64,000 bases of DNA from Arachis hypogaea (GCF_003086295.3 NC_092053.1:89996745-90060744); one strand, 5' to 3'; shown: positions 20,871-32,698, counted from the stretch's first letter. The notes: generated from the sequence alone by a model not told the origin. A program made the numbers and translations.

Positions 20871-21439
20871 GCTTATCCAAATCAGCGCCAAAAATCTTAT
20901 CTTTTCTTCCTCAATCCTAATTTTTCCTCCCTCCTTTCTTACTTACTTCTTCTTCCCTTCTTCCCTTCTTTCCCTTCTCATTCTTCCTATCTTTCATTTT
21001 ATTCTACTTAATTTATTTGCATATTTCATTCATTGCATCTTAATTTTGTGCATATTTTTATCTTCTTTTCTAAATTAATTATTTTTCCTTTGGTGTTAAA
21101 ATTTTCTCATTTAACTGTTGCATCTTCTCTTGAATTATTTTAGGTTCTTAGAGACTTGTTTTATTCTGGTTAGGTAATATTATTTAAATCAATGCCAATC
21201 TTTTATACCTGTATTAATTTTGCATTGACATGAATTTACATTACCTCTTCTTACCCACACTCTCCCTCATTGTTGCAAAATTTTGCACCACTGGTATGCC
21301 ATGTGCTTCTATTGTTTTCTCACTTGCATGTTGTAGCTACCATGTAATTGAGACCCTCATTATTTGGTATTAACCAACCCATGTTTTATTTGTTTTTTAT
21401 CTTTGTTTTGGGTTACTTTTCTTCCCTTTTTCTTTCAGG
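20871..21439 (+). other. El-4 ORF3 leader with probable intron
   Basis: A CT-rich tract (about 20900-21003) is followed by T-rich DNA ending TTTTCTTTCAG at 21428-21438 immediately before the ATG. This is the same arrangement as El-3 and El-8. Confidence 0.5.
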
Positions 21440-21511
21440 ATGGCCACCAGGAAGAGAACTGGAAGACGTTTACATGGGAGAGACAAACAAGTTCCTACAC
21501 ACATTCCTTGA
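21440..21511 (+). pseudogene. El-4 ORF3 remnant
   Basis: Only 23 codons (MATRKRTGRRLH...) remain from the ATG to TGA at 21509. The start MAT(R/K)K matches El-8 ORF3, but the central EFYxN domain and the C-terminal coil are absent. The internal hairpin follows after 50 bases, so about 1.1 kb of ORF3 has been lost. Whether the short peptide is made is unknown. Confidence 0.5.
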
Positions 21512-21560
21512 TGAGAAAAGCGTCAGTTGAAGCAACCCGTCCACTTGTACATCTTAGCAT

Positions 21561-21601
21561 GCACCGAGGACAGTGCAATCTTTAAGTGTGGGGAGGTTGA
21601 T
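21561..21601 (+). other. Internal hairpin plus polypurine-like tract of El-4
   Basis: GCACCG-AGGA-CAGTGC (21561-21576; one mismatch) and AAGTGTGGGGAGG at 21584-21596, followed by TTGATA, which resembles the polypurine-LTR junction at 23100-23108. Confidence 0.68.
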
Positions 21602-23066
21602 ACCGATCTCTATGGGTTAGTTATTTTCTTCTCAACACCAATATTTTATTTTCTTTGTTTATTCATTGTTGCATCTGCATATTTGATTGCATGTTTTCTT
21701 GATTTTGTGCATATATTTACCACTGCTTGGTTAAAGTAACAAGTTTCTTTTTAAGACCCCATTATTTTTGAAAAAAAATAAAAAAAATTCATTAATTTAA
21801 ATCAAAACTTTTCTATTAAAACTTGTTTGAAGTTGTATTTGGAACATAGTTTAAAAAACTAAGAACACACAACCTGTAAGATTTTGAGCCTATTTATATG
21901 GTTATATTATTTAACCATAAATTTTTATTCTTGTGTGTTTTTCTCTCTATAATTGCAATATTTGCTTTGTTCCATTCTATATGTCCAATATTTAGTGTAT
22001 TTACATGCTTGCATATGATTGAGGCCATTACTTGTTTAGCTCACTTATCCCAAATAAGCCTACCCTTTAAATCATCCTTGTCAGCCACTTTGAGCCTTGT
22101 AAACCCCCATTTATTCTATATTTTACCACATCACTAGCCTTAAGCAGAAAAACAATTAAATATCCCAATTGAATCTTTGGTTAGCTTAAGATAGGGATTG
22201 TGTAAACAATTAATTGTGGGAAAACTGTGGGAACATGGGTTAATAAAGGAATGTGTTATGTTTCTACCATGATAAAATAATGGGAATTTGTGTACATACT
22301 CATGTGAAACTATAAAAAAAATAAAAAATCCATGTGCATTGATAAGTTATGTTTATTTTCATGTTAAAAAAAATTTAAAATTGAAAAAAAAAATCCAAAA
22401 AAAAATATATACTCAATAAATAAGTAAATAAATAAGGGGACAAAATTACCCCAATGCTAAGTTTAATAATGAAAGATCAATGCACATGTGATAAATTAAA
22501 AAGAAAAGTTGATACATGAGTATGTGATGCAAAAGTGGGAATTTTGGGTAGCTAGGCATGAATTAGAATTATATAGAGTATATGTATGTTAGGTGAAAGT
22601 TTAGGTTAATTAAAGATTCAATTTATAGCTCACTTAGCCATATATATACCCTCACCCTTACCTTAGCCCCATTACAACCTTGAAAAGACCTCATGATGTT
22701 TGCATTGGTACATTAAATTTTTGTTGATTGGTTAGATGAAGAACAAAGTTTAGAAAGCAGGATTAGAGAAGAGTAGAGTGAATTACCCTATACACTTGAG
22801 AGACTAAAGTGATATACACTACCAGTGAGGGTTCAAGGGTTGATTCTATGTTCCCTATTTTCATGAGCTATCTTCTGACAAGTTTACTTATCTTTAATTG
22901 TATAATTTGAATTAGTGAAATCTGATTTATGTTTGTCTTGGAGAATTTATTTACTTTTAACCAAGTAGGTAGAAACATTTTTGCATAGAGTTGCATTCAT
23001 ATAGATAGGTTGCATTTCATACATTCTACCATTCCTCTTCACTCCTTTATAGCTTCTCTTGAGCTT
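21602..23066 (+). other. El-4 3' UTR with nested stem-loop
   Basis: Non-coding. The outer stem AACACACAA (21864-21872) pairs with TTGTGTGTT (21931-21939) and encloses TATGGTTA/TAACCATA. Several A/T-rich low-complexity stretches follow (22310-22440). Confidence 0.65.
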
Positions 23067-23103
23067 AGCATGAGGACATGCTAATGTTTAAGTGTGGGGA
23101 GGT
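23067..23103 (+). other. El-4 hairpin plus polypurine tract at the 3' LTR
   Basis: AGCATG-AGGA-CATGCT (23067-23082) and AAGTGTGGGGAGG (23090-23102) beside the LTR start at 23104. Confidence 0.8.
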
Positions 23104-23852
23104 TGATAAACCACTATTTTATGGTTTATCTTGTGCTCAATTGAGTGGTTTTTATCAACTCTTTATCCACTTATTCATACTATTTGCATGAGTTTACATT
23201 CTCCTTCCTGATTTTGTGCTATGATTGAAAACATGTTTCCTGGGCCTTTAAATTGCTAATATTAATCCTCTATTATCACCATTAGATGCCTTGATATGTG
23301 TGTTAAGTGATTTCATAGTTTATAGGGCAGGAATAGCTTAGAGGATGGAAAGGAAGCATGCAAAAATGGAAGGAATACAAGAAGTTGAAGGAACTGCAAA
23401 GCTGCCAGCCTGACCTCTTAGTACTCAAACGGCTATAACTTTAGCTATAGAGGTTCAAATGATGCGGTTCTAGTTGCGTTGGAAAGCTAACGTTCGGGGC
23501 TTCTATTTGATATATAATTTGCCGTAGTTGCCTTGACGATAAGTGACGTGAACGCGTGGTCTACGCGAATGCGTCGCAGTGGCAAAAAAACCAGCGTGTT
23601 TGAATTTGAAACTAGCAAATTCTGGGTTGTTTCTGACCCAGTTCTCGGCCCAGAAAACACAGATTAGAGGCTATAAAGTGGGAGAATGCATCCATTCACA
23701 ATCACCAGCTCACAATTCATAATTTTTAATTTTAGATGTAGTTTTTAGAGAGAGAGGTTCTCTCCTCTCTCTTAGGATTTAGGATTAGGATTTCTTTTAA
23801 TTTTATTGCTTCAATACCAGGTCCAATATTTTCCTTTAATTAATGTTTCTCT
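23104..23852 (+). repeat. El-4 3' LTR, truncated
   Basis: Matches the 5' LTR from TGATAAACCAC through TATAAAG (23672) and the GA/CT hairpin to AATGTTTCTCT, then switches abruptly to El-5 sequence. The remaining 700 or so bp of the LTR are absent. Confidence 0.9.
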
Positions 23853-26533
23853 AATTGGACCCTCCAGAAGGAGTAGTAGCCGTTATCACTAAGGTGGATT
23901 CGTTCCTTTAATTCCCTTTGCTTATGTTATTTATCTGTTTTTCATGTATTTTGTTTTATTGTCTGTTTTTAGTGCATGATCATCTTTATGTCTTAAAGTT
24001 ATGAAATATTCCATGCATCTCTCACCTTGCTTGAAAGAAAAAAAATTAATTGAAAAAGAAAAGTAAGATGCATGAATTTCGAGTTATATATTAAGAATAG
24101 TTCAATTACTTGATGTGGCGGCATTGCTTTTATTTTCTGAATGCATGAATGAATAGTGCATATTTGATGTTGGAGTTAAAAAATGTTGGCTCTTGAAAGA
24201 ATGATGATGAAAGTGAAGTGTTATTGGTAATTTGAAAAATCCAAGATTTGATTCTTGAAGTAAGAAAAAGCAGCAAAAAATCAATAAAAGAAAAAAAATA
24301 TGTATATGCGAAAAAAAAAAGCAAGCAAAAAAAGCCAATAATTCTTAAAACCAAAAGGCAAGAGCAAAAATCCAATAGCTCTTTAAACCAAAAGGCAAGA
24401 GCAAGGACCCAAGGCTTTGAGTATCAATGATTATGAGGGCCTAAAAGAAACAGAATCTTGGCCTAAATAGTTCAAATGAGCTACTCCCCTAACTATATGC
24501 TTGTGGTGTGAAGGTGTCAAGTGAAAAGCTTGAGACTGAGCAGTTAAAGTCTTGATCCAAAGTAAAAAGAGTGTGCTTAAGAACTCTGGACACCGCTGGC
24601 TGAGGATTCTAGCAAAGCTGAATCACAATCCGAAAGGGTTTACCCAGTTAAGTGTCTGTGGCATTTATGTATCTGGTGGTAATACTGGAAAACAAAGTGC
24701 TTAAGGTCACGGCCAAGATTGTAAAGAAGCTGTGTTCAAGAATAAAAAAGAACTAAACTAGGAGAGTCAATAATATCATTTGGATTCTAAGTTCGTAAAG
24801 ATGCCAATCATTCTGAGCTTCAAAGGATAGTGAGATGCTGATGAGCGGATATTTTATACGCTTTTTGGGGTTAATTTCATATAGTTTTTAGTATGTTTTA
24901 GTTAGTTTTTAGTTTATTTTCATTAGTTTTTAGGAAAAATTCATATTTCTGGACTTTACTATGAGTTGTGTATTTTTCTGTAATTTCAGGTATTTTTCTG
25001 GCTGAAATTGAGGGAGTTGAGCAAAAATCTGATTCAGGTTGAAAAAGGACTGCTGATGCTGTTGGATTCTGACCTCCCTGCACTCAAAGTGGATTTTATG
25101 GAGCTACATAACTCGAAATGGCGCGCTTCCAATTGCGTTGGAAAGTAGACATCCAGGGATTTCCAGCAATGTATAATAGTCCATACTTTGCTCAAGGATA
25201 GACGACGTAAACTGGCGTTCAACGCCAGTTTTCTGCCCAATTCTGGCGTCCAGCGCCAGAAAAGGATTAAAAGTTGGAGTTCAATGCCAGAAATGGATCC
25301 AAACCTGGCGTTGAACGCCCAAAACAACTTATGCACGTGAAATATTTAAGTCTCAGCCCCAGCACACACCAAGTGAGCCCCAGAAGTGGATCTCTGCACT
25401 ATCTGTCATAGTCTACTCACTTTTTGTAAACCTAGGCTACTAGTTTAATATTTAAACAACTTTTAGAGACTTATTTTGTATCTCATGACATTTTTAGATC
25501 AAAATTTTGTACACTTTGATGGCATGAGTCTCTAAACTCCATTGTTGGGGGTGAGGAGCTCTGCTGTGTCTCAATGAATTAATGCAAGTATTTCTGTTTT
25601 CTATTCAAACATGCGTGTTCCTATCTAAGATATCCATTCGTGCCTAACTATGGAGAAGGTGATGATCAGTGACATTCATCACCTTCCTCAATCCATGAAC
25701 GTGTGTCTGACAACCACCTCCGTTCTACATCAGATTGAATGAATATCTCTTAGATTCCTTAATCAGAATCTCCGTGGTATAAGCTAGATTGATGGCGGCA
25801 TTCATGAGAATCCGAAAAGTCTAAACCTTGTCTGTGGTATTCCGAGTAGGATTCAGGGATTGAATGACTGTGACAAGCTTCAAACTCGCGAGTGCTGGGC
25901 GTAGTGACAGACGCAAAAGGAGGGTGAATCCTATTCCAGCATGATCGGGAACCTCAGATGATTAGCCGTGCTGTGATAGAGCATTTGGACCATTTTCACA
26001 AGAGGAGGGGATGTAACCATTGACAACGGTGATGCCCCAACACACAGCTTGTCATAGAAGGACGTGCGTGCGTGAATCAGAGAACAGAGGAAAGCAGAGA
26101 TTCAGAAGACAAAGCATCTCCAAAACTCCAACATATTCTCCATTACTGCATAACAAGTAACTTTTAACCCATGCTCTCTTGTTCATTCGCAATTCAACTG
26201 ATAAATATAATTGACTTCCTGACTAAGAATTGCAAGATAACCATAGATTGCTTCAAACCAACAATCTCCGTGGGATTCGACCCTTACTCACGCAAGGTAT
26301 TACTTGGACGACCCAATGCACTTGCTGGTTAGTGGTACGAGTTGTGAAAAGTGTGATTCACAATTCGTGCACCAGATGCCAAAACTATTCAGAAGCAAAA
26401 AGCTACTAGTTCTGCTCATCTAATTGAAACTGAGCTTCATTGAAAACTTTGAGATTTATTGTATCCTTCTCTTCTTTTATCGAACTTTGTTTTTGGTTAC
26501 TTTGGGACAAGCAACAGTTTAAGTTTGGTGTTC
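23853..26533 (+). other. El-5 3' UTR (excluding the solo LTR)
   Basis: Aligns by eye with 46815-47908 of El-7: both have GTTGGCTCTTGAAAGAATGATG, AAGAAAAAGCAG, CTTGAGACTGAGCAGTTAAA and GGTAATACTGGAAAACAAAG. The AGGA/GGGA hairpin before the LTR is decayed here (26496-26515: GTTACTTT against CAAGCAAC, loop GGGA). No gene is supported. Confidence 0.7.
24839..26374 (+). repeat. Solo FIDEL-like LTR with perfect target duplication
   Basis: 1536 bp from TGATGAGCGG to CGTGCACCA, flanked on both sides by GATGC (24834-24838 and 26375-26379). The flanks join into one El-5 3' UTR (GAGATGCCAAAAC, as in El-7 near 47750). It has TGGCGTTCAACGCCA-type palindromes (about 25205-25330) and the U5 block GACGACCCAATGCACTTGC. 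No primer-binding site or polypurine tract adjoins it, so the internal part was lost by LTR-LTR recombination. Confidence 0.92.
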
Positions 26534-28082
26534 TGATGAGCGGATATTTTATATGCTTTTTGACATCATTTTCAAATAGTTTTTGTTATGTTTTATTTAA
26601 GTTTTATTATGTTTTCATAGGTTTTAGTGAAAAATTTATATTTTTGGATTCTACTTTGAGTTTGTGTGTTTTATGGTGATTTCAGATATTTTCTGGCTGA
26701 AATTGAGGAGCTTGAGCAAAAGTCTGATTCAGAAACAGAGAAAGCACTGCAGATGCTATCAGGATCTGACCTCTGTGCACTCGAAGGAGCTTTTCTGGAG
26801 TTACAGAAGTCCAAATGGCACGCTCTCAACGGCTTTGGAAAGCTAACATAAGGGGCTTCCAGAAATAAATAATAGTCCATACTTTACTTCGGAAATGAAG
26901 GTTCAAAACTGGCATTCAAAGTCAGCCACCAGCCCCATTCCTGGCGTCCAGTGCCCACAGGGGAGGAGCTGGCGTCCTGCGCCCAAAAGGGAATCCCTAG
27001 CCAGCGTTCAACACCCTAAGAGGTACTAGCTCATGGAGACACTTAAAACTCAACCCAAACACTCACCAGGTGATCTCCAGAAGTGGATTTTTGCACCTCT
27101 AATACTAATCTATCGTATTTCTATAATCCTTAGTCATTAGATTAGTATATATAGGAGAAGATCACCCTTGTTTAGGATCTTCTTCCTACCCCATTCGAAT
27201 TCATCACTAATTTTGTACAGTGTGAGTCACTAACCTCCTAAGGTTAAGGTTAGGAGCTCTGCTGAATTTCATGGATCAATAATATTACTGTTCTAGTTCA
27301 ATATGTCTGATTCTATTCTCTTATACAACCTCGTTCTTCAGCTTATGAATTGAGGGTAACCCGTGACAATCACCCTTGTTCTACATTGGTTCCATGCAAG
27401 TCCTGACCCGGATAGCATTGAACCAAAGCTAGAGATTGCATTGCGGATTCCAATAGAGTACCTGGACAACTTTGGATACGTGACATAAAATTTCGTTGAC
27501 TGTGGGTAAGTGAAGTCTCTGTGGCGTTAAGGCTAGAGTCAGAGAATCATCACTTTCTAATCCGAAAGATCTGCCTTGTCTGTGGCATCTTGAGTAGGAT
27601 CGTGAAGAGGAGTGGATTGCTTAGAGCTTCATCTTTTACTACAGTGAGAAACTTAGAGGTGACTTGATGAGAAGACATGAATCACTTCAACATGGTGGAT
27701 TGTTGTAGTAGAGGAGGTTAACTTGATGAGAGGACATGAGTTAATCACTTATGACTGCTATTGAAGGAATCAGAAAGTTATTGAAGAAGACAATAAAAAA
27801 AGTTAATCCGAAAAGATAAAACATCTCTGAAGCCTCAACATTCTCTTACCATTGATTTCACTCCTATCTAGTAACGTTTTATTTATTTATCTGTTTTTAT
27901 GCGTTTTCTTGTGACAACTATATTTTCTATCTGTCTAACTAAGATCTGCAAAATAACTACTACTTGCTCAAACCAACAATCTCCGTGGAATCGACCCTCA
28001 CTCACCTGAGGTATTACTTAGACGACCCGGTATATTTGCTGATCTATTTGCGCGAAACGTGCGGAGCCAGTTTCGTGCACCA
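26534..28082 (+). repeat. El-5 3' LTR
   Basis: 1549 bp, TGATGAGCGGATATT to TCGTGCACCA. It carries diverged GGCGTCC..GCGCCC palindromes (about 26935-27015), a TATATATA-like box near 27143, and the U5 block GACGACCCGGTAT. It is followed directly by AT-rich host DNA. Confidence 0.85.
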
Positions 28083-28298
28083 TGTGTATATATATATTAT
28101 TTAAGTAATTTATTATTTTTTATCATTAATATACTTAAAAATATGGACTAAAAATAATTATTAAATTACTAAATTAAAAATATTAGATAAATAAATAATG
28201 ACTAAAATAATGATAAAAAACAATAAATTCTACTAACACTCGAATATTTCTCTATTTAAAATATATGTTTACAGAATTAGCAAGATGGATTGGAAAAG

Positions 28299-31176
28299 CT
28301 AGCCAATGCTGGGAGTCCTAATGACCTTGTCAGATTCATCAACATAAATTCGAACTCGTTGGGATCGAAAATCAAAAGTGACAGAATAACCCGGTGGAAT
28401 CAGCTGGATATCAGCCTCACCCATCTCCTTCTTTATCTTTTTCTGTGCTTCTTCAGAAGTGGTGCCTACCAGCTTTGGCCAACTTGTTTTCTTGAGATTG
28501 TTTGATTCTACAGGTTGATTGTATGACACTGATAACAAGATGTTAAACATGTTATAAAAAAATTATATACATGGACTATGCCGTAAGTTTAATCATTATG
28601 CAGGCTCTGAATTGTTAAGCAACTATTAATCACTTAATTATATTTTATATTGAGAAAAAATTTTAAATAATTTCTAATAATTATTTCAAAAAACAACAAA
28701 ATTTTTTATAAATTTTTTTTTTTATTTTTGATTTTTATTTTTCTGAGATAAATTAGACATTCTGTTAATATTTTTTTTGTATTAATAAAATAAATCTACG
28801 ATATAGAATAGAAATAATTATTGAAAGACAATACAAAAATATATTAGTACAGATGTAACATCAATGATGATATTACCAATTATTATCTTTGAGCCAATGA
28901 TTATGCTTCTGAAAATAGCTGAGGTCTGATAACTAGAAAATATTAGTTGTTATTATTTATGTATTTTCGTAATGGCAATTGATTGTGTTTTTACAACTAT
29001 GACATAAAAATAAACAAATTCTTTTGTTGGCGGTTCAATGTTGGAATATTTGGAGAGCTCGAAATACTTGGATTTTAGAAGAGGTGAAGAGAAGTCATGA
29101 ATTGAGATAGTGGAGGCGACGAAGAAGATGATTCGAGAAGATCAAAGTGTTTGAAAACCAAGATTAAAGAAAGCTCACTTTCCCTTTCTTATTTCTTTTA
29201 TTCTTACAGAACTTATTTTTAAATTGGCTATTGTCTTTTGGTATGTTCAGGATAAATGTATTCTTTAATTTTTATTCAAAGAATAAAATTTATTATCTTT
29301 GATAATAAAAAAAACTATACGTGTATTTATAAAAAAACAAATGATGGCTAATATTATATGTATTTAATATATACATAGTATTTTTTAAAAAAATACATAT
29401 ATTTAGTATATAAATAATAAATTCGTATATATATCAGCACTAATTATCAGCAACCTATGGAAGACAACAATGTGTCCGTGGATATTCAATTTTTCATTTG
29501 ATTGCTCTGCGGTTGCAGATTGTGATCGTCTTTTTAGCCGGCCGGGGACTGCTTTTCTGTGGAGGATACAAGAAGCTCTTGAAAAAAGGCAAAAGAAAGA
29601 AAGACTGGGTACTTTCACAGTTTCACTTCTGGCTTTAATTGCTATAACTAAATAAACTTTTATAATCAAAATACTCTAAAGTTTGATGTTTCTTATTTTT
29701 CAAATTAGAAAGTAACCATTATATCTCTAGGTTTAGAGGTATTTATAGCTTAGATCATATTTACATTGGATATGTAATTTGTAAATATATCTTTAGATTT
29801 ATTTATATCTTATTTATTAAATATAATTTTAAAAAAATTTAGAGGGTCAGTAATTTTTGTGTTTTTTAGTCAGCACTTAACTATCAAAACAAAAGTGAGT
29901 GATCTCTCACCATTAGATATAATCTCACATCATTAAAAATATTATTGATGGTCAATTGATGGTTACAAAACACCAAAATTACTGGTCCCCTAACATTTCT
30001 CTATAATTTTATATCTCTATATCTTTATCTCAATATTTATTCTTATAAACAAATACAACCTAACATGTATAGAATATACACTAATTATGAATTACAAGTG
30101 ATTAGGACTCGAGGTTAATTTTAGGTGTTTATTTAATTAATTGTTGTCGGCTTTGTGATAAGGATGAGTTGAGCTGTAGTATTTCATAATTTGAATATAT
30201 ATATGTTCTTGATTAGGTTCTTATATTGTCTCGGAAATGTATTAGGGGATATATACACACACAAAGGTAGCTAATTAAATTAAAGTACTAATTTTATAAT
30301 AGCATAAATCATAAATAAAGTTTGGAGTTTGGACTGTTATAGCATACATGCCACTTTAATTTTGGCTCAATTTTTTTTTGTGTTTTTGATAAAATAGCTG
30401 CTTCTCTTCTTTTTCATTTTTTTATTTAAAAACTTAAAGGCATTTGAGAGAGGGAGAGGGAGAGGGAGAGAGTGAGTGTTGGTCACACGATTTTAAACTC
30501 AAAAGAGATTAAAAAAATTAAATCATTAAACTGTACATTCAATTACTGTTAAATAATACTAGGAAACTAATATTATATTAGTCAATTTTAATTAATATTA
30601 AATAAGTTGTCAAAAAAAATTAATATCTAAAATTCACTAAAATAAATTTTTTATTTAATTATTTAAATTTTAGATATTTTTAGTTGAGTTTTCATTAATT
30701 TTATTTTTAAGAGTTTTAGATTTTTTCTTATATCAAATATTGACAATAATATTAGTTGTTCTATATTAATTTCCAAGACTTTCTGAATTACTATTTGATA
30801 TGGTAAGTTAAATATAAAACTAAAAAACATAAAATAAATAAAAGTGAATATAAACAACAATTTAATCCATAGTTATAACTTAAATGCGTAAAAATTGAAA
30901 TACCAACATAAACACAGAACAGTATAAAAGTATAGATTGAGGTGAATTTTAATCTAAACCTCTATATAATTTTTCCGTGTTTTCACACATACATGAATGA
31001 TTTTGCGATTATACAAAATTAATTAAAGAGTTAACAGAATCAATTTTTCTTTTTAATTTGCACGAAATATAATAATATTTGGAAATAGCAAAAAATTATG
31101 ACTTACTTGGCAACCCCTCATTAGGCTTTTCCAGAGGAGGATTAGCTGATCTTTGTCCTTCATCTTTTTCTTCCAT
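28299..31176 (-). CDS. Potato inhibitor I family serine protease inhibitor (two exons)
   Basis: Exon 1 is 31176-31107 (ATG to CCAA, donor GTAAGT). Exon 2 is 28528-28299 (acceptor TTGTTATCAG), ending TAG. The phases fit (1 nt + 2 nt), giving a 99-residue protein with no signal peptide, so probably cytosolic. Exon 2 has the family hallmarks: KTSWPKLVG, EEAQKKI, a proline-rich reactive loop (IPPGYSVTFDF), and RVRIYVDE, ending in PSIG. By alignment to eglin-type inhibitors the reactive bond is Phe75-Asp76, which predicts chymotrypsin- or subtilisin-like targets. Such proteins act in wound and insect defence. The family assignment is firm; the exon 1 assignment and 2.6-kb intron are inference, and an alternative acceptor (CCTGTAG at about 28516) keeps the same frame. 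Confidence 0.8.
28529..31106 (-). other. Predicted 2.6-kb intron of the inhibitor gene
   Basis: Very AT-rich and without LTR-type blocks. It includes a GA-rich microsatellite (30446-30475) and a less AT-rich patch at about 29470-29650 with overlapping short open frames on both strands that I do not recognise. A further gene or small transposon within it cannot be excluded. Confidence 0.5.
30446..30475. repeat. GA-rich microsatellite
   Basis: Imperfect (GAGAGG)n run of about 30 bases inside the predicted intron. Confidence 0.85.
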
Positions 31177-31242
31177 GAATAATAACTCAGAAGCTAAGGA
31201 TGTGAATGCTATTTTTTTTAACGATTGCTTAGCGATGAAAGT

Positions 31243-31308
31243 TATATATATCTCAAGCTTGAACCTTAAGGATGAAGGAATAATAACGTAACTGAAGAAT
31301 ATATATAT
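31243..31308 (-). promoter_or_regulatory. Candidate promoter of the inhibitor gene
   Basis: Two TATATATA words (31250-31243 and 31308-31300) lie about 70 and 125 bases upstream of the ATG at 31176. The promoter has at most about 320 bases before El-6 sequence begins near 31496. Confidence 0.45.
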
Positions 31309-31580
31309 GAAATGGCGGTGTTAAACGTTGCCACCTCTTTTTTGGACATTTGTGTTGATGAGACAAAAAATGTAGACTTTTCCAATGTCTCTCATTGATT
31401 TTGTCGTGCCGCGTCATCTTACTTTGGATTGATTAAAATTCTTTTGTTTGTTTTTGCCATCCTTAATAGGAAACCATAGTATAGATATAGATAGATATTA
31501 ATTTTGCATAGTTGCATGCATGTAGGTAGATGCATTGATTAAGTTGCTTGCCCTTTTACCTTTGTCCTTTGATTGTGATT

Positions 31581-31617
31581 AGCATGAGGACATGCTAGTG
31601 TTTAAGTGTGAGAGAAT
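31581..31617 (+). other. El-6 hairpin plus polypurine tract
   Basis: AGCATG-AGGA-CATGCT (31581-31596) and AAGTGTGAGAG, slightly decayed, before the LTR start. Confidence 0.7.
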
Positions 31618-32698
31618 CGATAAATCTATATTTGACAATAAATTTTAGATTGAATTGAGTGGATTTCATCATATAAACCCACATTTATTCACCTAAATAG
31701 TATACTTTTGTGTTCTCTTTGTAAATTGTGCCTAATTGTGAAAACATGCTATTTTGTGCCTAATTTAATCAATTTTATTCCACTTTTATTCTATTCGATA
31801 CCTTGATTATTTTGATGAGTGATTTCAGGTGTAATTGGATGGAATGGCTTGATAAGAGTGGAAGAAAAGCATGCAATTAAGAGAGAACATGAAGAAAACA
31901 AAGGAGAAGCACACAGCCAAGTGTGCATATGCATAACTCTATGTGCGTACGCAAAAGAAGGAAATCAGCATGTGTGCGTACGCACAGGTCCTGTGCGTGC
32001 CTTCATTAAAAACTCACATGACTCGCATTTTGGGAGGTTTACAAGCCCATTTCTGAAGGCTTTGAGGCATATATAGAAGGGCTATCAACACAAATTCATA
32101 CCTTACAATATACAATACATACAGTTAGATAGTTTTTAGGTTAGTTTTAGGTTAGTTTTTCTCTCAATTTTTCTTAGGTTTCATTAGGGTTTATATTTCA
32201 AGTTACAATTTCCAATTTTGATCTTGGATTCTAGCTATTTTCATTGTAAGTATTTCTTTAATTTTCTTTTTTATTGTACTACTTGTTCTATTTTTTTTAT
32301 ACTTTAATTTTCTTTGTCAATATATACATAGTTTGCAATTTTGAGTTTTAGTTAATGAAATTCATGTTTGATGGTTATTATATGTTTGTTTGAGTTACTA
32401 GTGTTGATCTTGATCATTTGTGGTTCATAGTTTTTATCATTTTCTTAACTTTGCAATGTTTTATGATTATGCCCACCATGTGTTTGATAAAATGTCATTT
32501 TTGATTATGGGTTAGATTTTCACCCCTTGGCTTGGGGAAATGAGTATATGGAGTACTAGAGTCATAATGTCTAACATTTAGTGATAATTCTTGGACTATT
32601 AGTTGTTATTGTTTCCACTAACGCTAGCTTCTTACTAAGGTAATTAGTAAGATAGCTAGAATTTGTGGATTAATAATAATTATACTCACTTGACTTAC
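31618..32698 (+). repeat. El-6 3' LTR, left segment
   Basis: Starts CGATAAATC, a change of the usual TG. It has perfect palindromes TGTGCGTACGCACA-like at about 31925-32000 and a TATATAG box at 32070. It ends with CTTAC, which is repeated after El-7. Confidence 0.75.

Larger units (their letters stand above)
16689..23852 (+). mobile_element. El-4: non-autonomous LTR element, 3' truncated
   Basis: Same plan as El-3: LTR (16689-18135), primer-binding site, ORF1, hairpin, palindrome array, short ORF3 remnant, 3' UTR and polypurine tract. Only the first 749 bp of the 3' LTR remain. No gag or pol motif is present. The truncation at 23852 joins it to the 3' UTR of El-5, so no right-hand target duplication can be tested; the left flank is AAAAC. 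Confidence 0.88.
23853..28082 (+). mobile_element. El-5: 3' end of a FIDEL-like element containing a solo LTR
   Basis: Starts at the last codons of an ORF3-like region (CCGTTATCACTAAGGTGGA; compare CCGCCATCACTAAGGTGGA at the El-7 ORF3 end). The 3' UTR is interrupted by a solo LTR (24839-26374), and the 3' LTR (26534-28082) joins host DNA at 28083. Everything upstream of ORF3's end is missing at the junction with El-4. Confidence 0.85.

Noticed and set aside
29403..29669. Overlapping short frames on both strands inside the inhibitor intron
   Set aside because: No recognisable domain, no counterpart elsewhere, and no clear splice sites; noted only as a composition change.
31079..31291. Plus-strand open frame of 70 codons
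   Set aside because: Antisense shadow of exon 1 and promoter of the minus-strand inhibitor gene.
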